From: Luzula sylvatica | Taxonomy: Eukaryota; Streptophyta; Magnoliopsida; Poales; Juncaceae | NCBI GenBank assembly: GCA_946800325.1 | Contig: OX326956.1 | Location: forward strand, 72,613,087 to 72,677,086 | Length of the DNA stretch: 64,000 nucleotides | Direction: 5' to 3' | Shown: positions 38,501-48,218 of the stretch, one piece after another | How positions within the stretch are numbered: position 1 is the first letter of the stretch | Layout: each line of letters starts with the position of its first letter | Program-made: the position numbers and the translations under genes | The notes under the pieces: model-generated | Databases searched by the model: none | Told to the model about the DNA's origin: nothing | Seen by the model: the letters and a program-made list of their open reading frames with translations, nothing else

Positions 38501-39540
38501 TTTTTGTGGTTTTCTTCAAAAAAAGAAAATTAGTTTGTTGTTTTTTTAAAAAAAAATAAAATTACTTTGTGGTTTTCTTCAAAAAAAAAAATTACTTTGT
38601 GGTTTTCTTCAAAAAAAGAAAAATTAGTTTGTGGTTTTCTTCAAAAAAAGAAAAATTATTTTGTGATTATCTTAAAAAAAAAGAAAATTAGTTTGTTGTT
38701 TTCTTGAAAAAAAAGAAAATTAGTTTGTTGTTTTTGGAAGAAGACCACGAAAAAAGAAAATTAGTTTGTTTCAAAAAAAGAAAAATTAGTTTCTGCTTTT
38801 CTATAAAAAAAGAAAATTAGTTTGTTGTTTTCTTGAAAAAAAAAATTAGTTTGTGGTTTTCTTCAAAAAAAAAAGAAAATTAGTTTGTGGTTTTCTTCAA
38901 AAAAAGAAAAATTATTTTCTGGTTTTCTTCAAAAAAGAAAATTTGTTTGTGGTTTTCATCAAAAAAATAAAATTATTTTGTGGTTTTCTTCAAAAAAAAT
39001 AAAATTAGTTTGTGGTTTTCTTCAAAAAAAGAAAAATTAGTTTGTTGTTTTCTTCTAAAAAAGAAAATCAGTTTGTGCTTTTCTTCTAAAAAAGAAAACT
39101 TAGTTTATGGTTTTGCTGAAAAAAAGAAAACATAGTTTGTGGTTTTTTTGAAAAAAATAAAATTAGTTTGTGGTTTTCTTCAAAAAAAAAAAAAATTAGT
39201 TTGTGGTTTTTCTTCAAAAAAAGAATATTAGTTTGTGTCTTTCTTCAAAAAAAGAAAAATTACTTTGTGGTTTTCGTCAAAAAAAGAAAATTAATTTGTG
39301 GTTTTCTTCAAAAAAAGAAAATTAGTTTGTGGTTTTCTTCTATAAAAGAAAAATTAGTTTGTGGTTTTCTTCAAAAAAAGAAATTTTTTTGTGGTTTTCT
39401 TCAAAAAAATAAAATTAGTTTGTTGTTTTTTTCAAAAAAAATAAAATTACTTTGTGGTTTTCTTAAAAAAAAAAAAATTACTTTGTGGTTTTCTTCAAAA
39501 AAAGAAAAATTAGATTGTGGTTTTCTTCAAAAAAAGAAAA
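35515..39540 (+). repeat. Higher-order repeat family 4 (1.58 kb, two copies plus a partial third)
   Basis: Offset 1,580 bp: the GTTTATCG unit at 35,681 and 37,261, hairpins at 35,934 and 36,258 versus 37,514 and 37,839, and unit series 36,737 versus 38,319. Copy 1 runs from about 35,515 to 37,094 and copy 2 from about 37,095 to 38,674. The third copy starts near 38,700 and lacks roughly the first 700 bp of the unit; its only hairpin (38,724) is 885 bp from the matching one in copy 2. A diverged relative lies at 33.0-34.0 kb (hairpins 33,412 and 33,733, about 2,523 bp upstream of copy 1). Confidence 0.8.
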
Positions 39541-40014
39541 ATTTGTTTGTGGTTTTCTTAAAAAAAAAGAAAATTTAGTTTGTGGTTTTCTTCAAAAAAA
39601 GAAAATTAGTTTATGGTTTTCTTCAAAAAAAGAAAAATTAGTTTGTGGTTTTCTACAACAAAAGAAAATTTGTTTGTGGTTTTCTTCTAAAAAAGAAAAT
39701 TAGTTTGTGGTTTTCTTAAAAAAAAGAACAATTTGTTTGTGGTTTTCTCCAAATAAAGGAAATTAGTTTGTGGTTTTCTTCAAAAAAAGAAAATTAGTTT
39801 GTGGTTTTCGTCAAAAAAATAATATTAGTTTGTGGTTTTCTTAAAAAAAAAATGATAATTAGTTTGTGGTTTTCTTAAAAAAAAGAAAAATTAGTTTGCG
39901 GTTTTATTCAAAAAAAGATAAATTAGTTTATGGTTTTCTTCAAAAAAATAAAATTAGTTTGTGGTTTTCTTAAAAAAAAACACAATTATTTTGTGGTTTT
40001 CTTCAAAAAAATAA

Positions 40015-40035
40015 AATTAGTTTTTTTTTAATTTC
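40015..40035. other. Junction between the 31-bp and 182-bp satellites
   Basis: The last 31-bp unit ends ATAAAATTAG at 40,020. A run of nine Ts follows, then AATTTCATTTTGAATTATTG, which is the inside of a 182-bp monomer (normally CAG, T7-T9, GTAATTTC). Both repeats contain AGTTT at this point, so the breakpoint lies within shared AGTTT/T-run microhomology and cannot be placed more closely. There is no intervening unique DNA and no transposon end. Confidence 0.9.
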
Positions 40036-40392
40036 ATTTTGAATTATTGAATATGAAGATTGTCCGATTGTATCTTTCTCAATCTTTCTCCAAATGGCAC
40101 GATTTTTATATCAAAATTCCTCACCCCGGCTTGAGGAATACAGCAGCGCGAACGAATTTGGGAAATTATGTATTTTGAACCCGAATTAACAGAAAATACA
40201 GTTTTTTTGGTAATTTCATCCTGAATTATTGAATATGAAGATTATCACATTGTAACTTTCTCATACTTTCTCCAAATGGCACGATCTTTATATCAAAATC
40301 GCTCACCTCGACGAGAGGAATGCAGCCGCGCTTCCGAATTTGGTAAATTACGTATTTTGAACCCGAATTAACAAAAAACACAGTTTTTTTTT
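40021..40392 (+). repeat. Diverged edge monomers of the 182-bp array
   Basis: The first, incomplete B monomer carries AATTCCTCACCCCGGCTTGAG in place of the conserved core and CATTTTGAATT. The next A monomer has CTCACCTCGACG and GCGCTTCCG changes. Later monomers seldom combine so many private changes. Higher divergence at an array end is the usual result of homogenisation acting less efficiently there. Confidence 0.7.
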
Positions 40393-40494
40393 GTAATTTC
40401 ATCTTGAATTATTGAATATGAAGATTGTCCGATTGTATCTTTCTCAATCTTTTTCCAAATGGCACGATTTTTATATCAAAATCGCTCGCCCCGG

Positions 40495-40508
40495 CGAGAG
40501 GAATACAG
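40495..40508. other. GC-rich dyad in the type B core (example copy)
   Basis: CTCGCC, CC, GGCGAG is a perfect 6-bp dyad with a 2-bp centre. It lies in the CpG-rich core present in every B monomer with small changes (CCCGCC and CGTCCC versions weaken one arm). Type A has the weaker CTCGACGAG at the same place. A protein-binding or cruciform role is possible but not shown. Confidence 0.7.
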
Positions 40509-40574
40509 CAGCGCGAACGAATTTGGGAAATTATGTATTTTGAACCCGAATTAACAGAAAATACAGTTTTTTTG

Positions 40575-40938
40575 GTAATTTCATCCTGAATTATTGAATA
40601 TGAAGATTATCACATTGTAACTTTCTCATACTTTCTCCAAATGGCACGATCTTTATATCAAAATTGCTCGCCTCGACGAGAGGAATGCAGCAGCGCGACC
40701 GAATTTGAGAAATTACGTATTTTGAACCCGAATTAACAAAAAACACAGTTTTTTTTGTAATTTCATCTTGAATTATTGAATATGAAGATTGTCCTATTGT
40801 ATCTTTCTCAATCTTTCTCCAAATGGCACGATTTTTATATCAAAATCGCTCGCCCTGGCGAGAGGTATACAGCAGCGCGGACGAATTTCGGAAATTATGT
40901 ATTTTGAACCCGAATTAACAGAAATTACAGTTTTTTTG
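40575..40938 (+). repeat. Representative A+B dimer of the 182-bp satellite
   Basis: Type A occupies 40,575-40,756 and type B 40,757-40,938, each 182 bp when started at GTAATTTCATC. The types differ at about 15-20 diagnostic positions spread over the whole monomer, including their ends: A ends in AACAAAAAACACAG with T8, B in AACAGAAAATACAG with T7 and GG. Most of the array to 64,000 is this 364-365 bp dimer repeated. Confidence 0.9.
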
Positions 40939-41849
40939 GTAATTTCATCCTGAATTATTGAATATGAAGATTATCACATTGTAACTTTCTCACACTTTCT
41001 CCAAATGGCACGATCTTTATATCAAAATCGCTCGCCTCGACGAGAGGAATGCAGCAGCGCGGCCGAATTTGGGAAATTACGTATTTTGAACCTGAATTAA
41101 CAAAAAACACAGTTTTTTTTTGTAATTTCATCTTGAATTATTGAATATGAAGATTGTCCGAATGTATCTTTCTCAATCTTTCTCCAAATGGCACGATTTT
41201 TATATCAAAATCGCCCGCCCCGGCGAGAGGAATACAGCAGCGCGAACGAATTTGGGAAATTATGTATTTTGAACCCGAATTAACAGAAAATACAGTTTTT
41301 TTGGTAATTTCATCCTGAATTATTGAATATGAAGATTAGCACATTGTAACTTTCTCATACTTTCTCCAAATGGCACGATCTTTATATCAAAATCGCTCGC
41401 ATCGACGAGAGGAATGCAGCAGCGCGGCCGAATTTGGGAAATTACGTATTTTGAACCCGAATTAACAAAAAACACAGTTTTTTTTGTAATTTCATCTTGA
41501 ATTATTGAATATGAAAATTGTCCAATTGTAGGTTTCTCAATCTTTCTCCAAATGGAACGATTTTTATATCAAAATCGCCCGCCCCGGCGAGAGGAATACA
41601 GCAGCGCGAACGAATTTGGGAAATTATGTATTTTGAACCCGAATTAACAGAAAATACAGTTTTTTTGGTAATTTCATCCTGAATTATTGAATATGAAGAT
41701 TATCACATTGTAACTTTCTCATACTTTCTCCAAATGGCACGATCTTTATATCAAAATCGCTCGCATCGACGAGAGGAATGCAGCAGCGCGGCCGAATTTG
41801 GGAAATTACGTATTTTGAACCCGAATTAACAAAAAACACAGTTTTTTTT

Positions 41850-42214
41850 GTAATTTCATCTTGAATTATTGAATATGAAGATTGTCCAATTGTGGCTTTC
41901 TCAATCTTTCTCCAAATGGCACGATTTTTATCTCAAAATCGCCCGTCCCGGCGATAGGAATACAGCAGCGCGAATGAATTTGGGAAATTACGTATTTTGA
42001 AACCGAATTAACAAAAAACACAGTTTTTTTTTGTAATTTCATCTTGAATTATTGAATATGAAGATTGTCCAATTGTAACTTTCTCGATCTTTCTCCAAAT
42101 GGCACGATTTTTATATCAAAATCGCCCGCCCCGGCGAGAGGAATGTAGCAGCGCGAACGAATTTGAGAAATTATGTATTTTGAACCCGAATTAACAAAAA
42201 ATACAGTTTTTTTG
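41850..42214 (+). repeat. Two consecutive type B monomers
   Basis: B monomers begin at 41,850 and 42,033 with no A between them. The first ends in ACGTATTTTGAAACCG and CAAAAAACACAG, which is an A-type end. It is therefore a B-start/A-end recombinant, and that explains the lost alternation. Confidence 0.75.
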
Positions 42215-42578
42215 GTAATTTCATCCTGAATTATTGAATATGAAGATTATCACATTGTAACTTTCTCATACTTTCTCCAAATGGCACGATTTTTATATCA
42301 AAATCGTCCGCCCCGGCGAGAGGAATATAGCCGCGCGAACGAATTTGGGAAATTATGTATTTTGAACCCGAATTAACAGAAAATACAGTTTTTTTGGTAA
42401 TTTCATCCTGAATTATTGAATATAAAGATTATCACATTGTAACTTTCTCATACTTTCTCCAAATGGCACGATTTTTATATCAAAATCGCCCGCCCCGGCG
42501 AGAGGAATATAGCCGCGCGAACGAATTTGGGAAATTATGTATTTTGAACCCGAATTAACAGAAAATACAGTTTTTTTG
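42215..42578 (+). repeat. Tandem pair of A/B chimeric monomers
   Basis: Both monomers (42,215-42,396 and 42,397-42,578) start as type A (CATCCTG, ATTATCACATTG, CTCATAC). From ACGATTTTTATATC onward they are type B (CCCCGGCGAGAGG, GCGAACG, AACAGAAAATACAG). Both also share the unusual GGAATATAGCCGCGCG. One recombinant monomer was thus made and then duplicated. Confidence 0.75.
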
Positions 42579-43488
42579 GTAATTTCATCCTGAATTATTG
42601 AATATGAAGATTATCACATTGTAACTTTCTCATACTTTCTCCAAATGGCACGATCTTTATATCAAAATCGCTCGCATCGACGAGAGGAATGCATCAGCGC
42701 GGCCGAATTCGGGAAATTACGTATTTTGAACCCGAATTAACAAAAAACACAGTTTTTTTTGTAATTTCATCTTGAATTATTGAATATGAAAATTGTCCAA
42801 TTGTAGATTTCTCAATCTTTCTCCAAATGGAACGATTTTTATATCAAAATCGCCCGCCCCGGCGAGAGGAATACAGCAGCGCGAACGAATTTGGGAAATT
42901 ATGTATTTTGAACCCGAATTAACAGAAAATACAGTTTTTTTGGTAATTTCATCCTGAATTATTGAATATGAAGATTATCACATTGTAACTTTCTCATACT
43001 TTCTCCAAATGGCACGATCTTTATATCAAAATCGCTCGCCTCGACGAGAGGAATGCAGCTTCGCGGCCGAATTTGGGAAATTACGTATTTTGAACCCGAA
43101 TTAACAAAAAACACAGTTTTTTTTGTAATTTCATCTTGAATTATTGAATATGAAGATTGTCCAATTGTAGATTTCTCAATCTTTCTCCAAATGGAACGAT
43201 TTTTATATCAAAATCGCCCGCCCCGGCGAGAGGAATACAGCAGCGCGAACGAATTTGGGAAATTATGTATTTTGAACCCGAATTAACAGAAAATACAGTT
43301 TTTTTGGTAATTTCATCCCGAATTATTGAATATGAAGATTATCACATTGTAACTTTCTCATACTTTCTCCAAATGGCACGATCTTTATATCAAAATCGCT
43401 CGCCTCGACGAGAGGAATGCAGCAGCGCGGCCCAATTTGGGAAATTACGTATTTTGAACCCGAATTAACAAAAAACACAGTTTTTTTT

Positions 43489-43851
43489 GTAATTTCATCT
43501 GGAATTATTGAATATGAATATTGTCCAATTGTGGGTTTCTCAATCTTTCTCCAAATGGCACGATTTTTATATCAAAATCGCCCATCCCGGCGAGAGGAAT
43601 ACAGCAGCGCGAACGAATTTGGGAAATTACGTATTTTGAACCCGAATTAACAAAAAATACAGTTTTTTTGTAATTTCATCTTGAATTATTGAATATGAAG
43701 ATTGTCCAATTGTAACTTTCTCAATCTATCTCCAAATGGCATGATTTTTATATCAAAATCGCCCGCCCCGGCGAGAGGAATACAGCAGCGCGAACGAATT
43801 TGAGAAATTATGTGTTTTGAACCCGAATTAATAGAAAATACAGTTTTTTTG
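43489..43851 (+). repeat. Marker B-B pair, copy 1
   Basis: Two B variants in a row. The first has CATCTGGAATT, GTGGGTTTCTC and CGCCCATCCCGG; the second has GTAACTTTCTCAATC, GGCATGATT and GAATTTGAGAAATT. The first ends with an A-like tail. This pair recurs as a block and is a useful marker for larger repeats. Confidence 0.8.
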
Positions 43852-45853
43852 GTAATTTCATCCCGAATTATTGAATATGAAGATTATCACATTTTAACTT
43901 TCTCATACTTTCTCCAAATGGCACGATCTTTATATCAAAATCGCTCGCCTCGGCGAGAGGAATGCAGCGTCGCGGCCGAATTTGGGAAATTACGTATTTT
44001 GAACCCGAATTAACAAAAAACACAGTTTTTTTTGTAATTTCATCTTGAATTATTGAATATGAAGATTGTCCAATTGTAGCTTTCTCAATCTTTCTCCAAA
44101 TGGCATGATTTTTATATCAAAATCGCCCGCCCCGGCGAGAGAAATACAGCAGCGCGAACGAATTTGGGAAATTATGTATTTTGAACCCGAATTAACAGAA
44201 AATACAGTTTTTTTGGTAATTTCATCCTGAATTATTGAATATGAAGATTATCACATTGTAACTTTCTCATACTTTCTCCAAATGGCACGATCTTTATATC
44301 AAAATCGCTCGCCTCGACGAGAGGAATGCAGCAGCACGACCGAATTTGGGAAATTACGTATTTTGCACCCGAATTAACAAAAAACACAGTTTTTTTTGTA
44401 ATTTCATCTTGAATTATTGAATATGAAGATTGTCCGATTGTATCTTTCTCAATCTTTCTCCAAATGGCACGATTTTTATATCAAAATCGCTCGCCCCGGC
44501 GATAGGAATACAGCAGCGCGAACGAATTTGGGAAATTATGTATTTTGAACCCGAATTAACAGAAAATACAGTTTTTTGGGTAATTTCATCCTGAATTATT
44601 GAATATGAAGATTATCACATTGTAACTTTCTCATACTTTCTCCAAATGGCACGATCTTTATATCAAAATCGCTCGCCTCGACGAGAGGAATGCAGCTGCG
44701 CGGCCGAATTTGGGAAATTACGTATTTTGAACCCGAATTAACAAAAAAAACAGTTTTTTTTGTAATTTCATCTTGAATTATTGAATATGAAGATTGTCCG
44801 ATTGTATCTTTCTCAATCTTTCTCCAAATGGCACGATTTTTATATCAAAATCGCTCGCCCCGGCGAGAGGAATACAGCAGCGCGAACGAATTTGGGAAAT
44901 TATGTATTTTGAACCCGAATTAACAGAAAATACTATTTTTTTGGTAATTTCATCCTGAATTATTGAATATGAAGATTATCACATTGTAACTTTCTCATAC
45001 TTTCTCCAAATGGCACGATCTTTATATCAAAATCGCTCGCCTCGACGAGAGGAATGCAGCACCGCCGCCGAATTTGGGAAATTACGTATTTTGAACCCGA
45101 ATTAACAAAAAACACAGTTTTTTTTGTAATTTCATCTTGAATTATTGAATATGAAGATTGTCCAATTGTAGATTTCTCAATCTTTCTACAAATGGCACGA
45201 TTTTTATATCAAAATCGCCCGTCCCGGCGAGAGGAATACAGCAGCGCGAACGAATTTGGGAAATTATGTATTTTGAACCCGAATTAACAGAAAATACAGT
45301 TTTTTTGGTAATTTCATCCTGAATTATTGAATATGAAGATTATCACATTGTAACTTACTTATACTTTCTCCAAATGGCACGATCTTTATATCAAAATTGC
45401 TCGCCTCGACGAGAGGAATGCAGCCGCGTGTCCGAATTTGGGAAATAACGTATTTTGAACCCGAATTAACTAAAAACACAGTTTTTTTTGTAATTTCATC
45501 TTGAATTATTGAATATGAAGATTGTCCGAATGTATCTTTCTCAATCTTTCTCCAAATGGCACGATTTTTATATCAATATCGCACGCCCCGGCGAGAGGAA
45601 TACAGCAGCGCGAACGAATTTGGGAAATTATGTATTTTGAACCCGAATTAACAGAAAATACAGTTTTTTTGGTAATTTCATCCTGAATTATTGAATATGA
45701 AGATTATCACATTGTAACTTTCTCATACTTTCTCCAAATGGCACGATCTTTATATCAAAATCGCTCGCCTCGACGAGAGGAATGCAGCAACGCGGCCCAA
45801 TTTGGGAAATTACGTATTTTGAACCCGAATTAACAAAAAACACGGTTTTTTTT

Positions 45854-46216
45854 GTAATTTCATCTGGAATTATTGAATATGAAGATTGTCCAATTGTGGG
45901 TTTCTCAATATTTCTCCAAATGGCACGATTTTTATATCAAAATCGCCCATCCCGGCGAGAGGAATACAGCAGCGCGAACGAATTTGGGAAATTACGTATT
46001 TTGAACCCGAATTAACAAAAAATACAGTTTTTTTGTAATTTCATCTTGAATTATTGAATATGAAGATTGTCCAATTGTAACTTTCTCAATCTTTCTCCAA
46101 ATGGCATGATTTTTATATCAAAATCGCCCGCCCCGGCGAGAGGAATACAGCAGCGCGAACGAATTTGAGAAATTATGTATTTTGAACCCGAATTAACGGA
46201 AAATATAGTTTTTTTG
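45854..46216 (+). repeat. Marker B-B pair, copy 2
   Basis: Same variant pair, 2,365 bp (13 monomers) after copy 1. It adds a CACGG for CACAG change just before the pair and a CTCAATATTTC change in its first monomer. Confidence 0.8.
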
Positions 46217-47855
46217 GTAATTTCATCCTGAATTATTGAATATGAAGATTATCACATTGTAACTTTCTCATACTTTCTCCAAATGGCACGATCTTTATAT
46301 CCAAATCGCTCGCCTCGATGAGAGGAATGCAGCAGCTCGGCCGAATTTTGGAAATTACGTATTTTGAACCCGAATTAACAAGAAACACAGTTTTTTTTTG
46401 TAATTTCATCTTGAATTATTGAATATGAAGATTGTCCGATTGTATCTTTCTCAATCTTTCTCCAAATGGCACGATTTTTATATCAAAATCGCTCGCCCCG
46501 ACGAGAGGAATACAGCAGCGCGAACGAATTTGGGAAATTATGTATTTTGAACCCGAATTAACAGAAAATACAGTTTTTTTGGTAATTTCATCCTGAATTA
46601 TTGAATATGAAGATTATCACATTGTAACTTTCTCATACTTTCTCCAAATGGCACGATTTTTATATCAAAATCGCTCGCCTCGGCGAGAGGAATGCAGCAT
46701 CGCGGCCGAATTTGGGAAATGACGTATTTTGAACCCGAATTAACAAAAAACAAAGTTTTTTTTGTAATTTCATCTTGAATTATTGAATATGAAGATTGTC
46801 CAATTGTAGCTTTCTCAATCTTTCTACAAATGGCATGATTTTTATATCAAAATCACCCGCCCCGGCGAGAGGAATACAGCAGCGTGAACGAATTTGGGAA
46901 ATTATGTATTTTGAACCCGAATTAACAGAAAATACAGTTTTTTTGGTAATTTCATCCTGAATTATTGAATATGAAGATTATCACATTGTAACTTTCTTAT
47001 ACTTTCTCCAAATGGCACGATCTTTATATCAAAATCGCTCGCCTCGACGAGAGGAATGCAGCCGCGTGTCCGAATTTGGGAAATAACGTATTTTGAATCC
47101 GAATTAACAAAAAATACAGTTTTTTTTGTAATTTCATCTTGAATTATTGAATATGAAGATTGTCCAATTGTAGCTTTCTCAATCCTTCTCCAAATGGCAC
47201 GATTTTTATATCAAAATCGCACGCCCCGGCGAGAGGAATACAGCAGCGCGAACGAATTTGGGAAATTATGTATTCTGAACCCGAATTAACAGAAAATACA
47301 GTTTTTTTGGTAATTTCATCCTGAATTATTGAATATGAAGATTATCACATTGTAACTTTCTCATACTTTCTCCAAATGGCACGATCTTTATATCAAAATC
47401 GCTCGCCTCGACGAGAGGAATGCAGCTCCGCGGCCGAATTTGGGAAATTACGTATTTTGAACCCGAATTAACAAAAAAAACAGTTTTTTTTGTAATTTCA
47501 TCTTGAATTATTGAATATGAAGATTGTCCGATTGTATCTTTCTCAATCTTTCTCCAAATGGCACGATTTTTATATCAAAATCGCTCGCCCCGGCGAGAGG
47601 AATACAGCACCGCGAACGAATTTTGGAAATTATGTATTTTGAACCCGAATTAACAGAAAATACAGTTTTTTTGGTAATTTCATCCTGAATTATTGAATAT
47701 GAAGATTATTACATTGTAACTTTCTCATACTTTCTCCAAATGGCACGATCTTTATATGAAAATCGCTCGCCTCGACGAGAGGAATGCAGCAACGCGGCCC
47801 AATTTGGGAAATTACGTATTTTGAACCCGAATTAACAAAAAACACAGTTTTTTTT

Positions 47856-48218
47856 GTAATTTCATCTGGAATTATTGAATATGAAGATTGTCCAATTGTG
47901 GGTTTCTCAATCTTTCTCCAAATGGCACGATTTTTATATCAAAATCGCCCATCCCGGCGAGAGGAATACAGCAGCGCGAACGAATTTGGGAAATTACGTA
48001 TTTTGAACCCGAATTAACAAAAAATATAGTTTTTTTGTAATTTCATCTTGAATTATTGAATATGAAGATTGTCCAATTGTAACTTTCTCAATCTTTCACC
48101 AAATGGCATGATTTTTATATCAAAATCGCCCGCCCCGGCGAGAGGAATATAGCAGCGCGAACGAATTTGAGAAATTATGTATTTTGAACCCGAATTAACA
48201 GAAAATACAGTTTTTTTG
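47856..48218 (+). repeat. Marker B-B pair, copy 3
   Basis: It lies 2,002 bp (11 monomers) after copy 2. The preceding A monomer shares GCAGCAACGCGGCCC with the A before copy 2, so the block that moved is longer than the pair. Confidence 0.8.

Larger units (their letters stand above)
24708..40020 (+). repeat. 31-bp AT-rich minisatellite array, right part
   Basis: Same repeat and orientation as left of the SINE insertion, so the two parts were one array. Right of about 27 kb the variant spectrum shifts: GCGG for GTGG, units with TTTGTGTCTAATTTC, units with ATTACTTTGTGG, and longer A-tracts (9-12) become common, while the CTACAACAACAA variant becomes rarer. The last recognisable unit ends in ATAAAATTAG at 40,020, where a T-run leads directly into the 182-bp satellite. 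No gene-like or unique stretch is visible in these 15 kb. Confidence 0.97.

Noticed and set aside
1..40020. CRISPR array (31-bp repeats)
   Set aside because: There are no spacers. Repeats are directly adjacent, vary throughout and run for 40 kb in a eukaryotic context without cas genes.
1..40020. Telomeric repeat
   Set aside because: TTAG occurs once per unit, but there are no runs of TTTAGGG, TTAGGG or TTAGG.
43157..43468. Open frames of 67-103 codons in the 182-bp array, also at 43,417, 45,782, 47,784, 48,433 and 52,881
   Set aside because: They cover between one and two monomers, recur only because the monomer recurs, and end at the GAATTAAC landmark. No coding constraint is visible; substitutions do not favour third positions.
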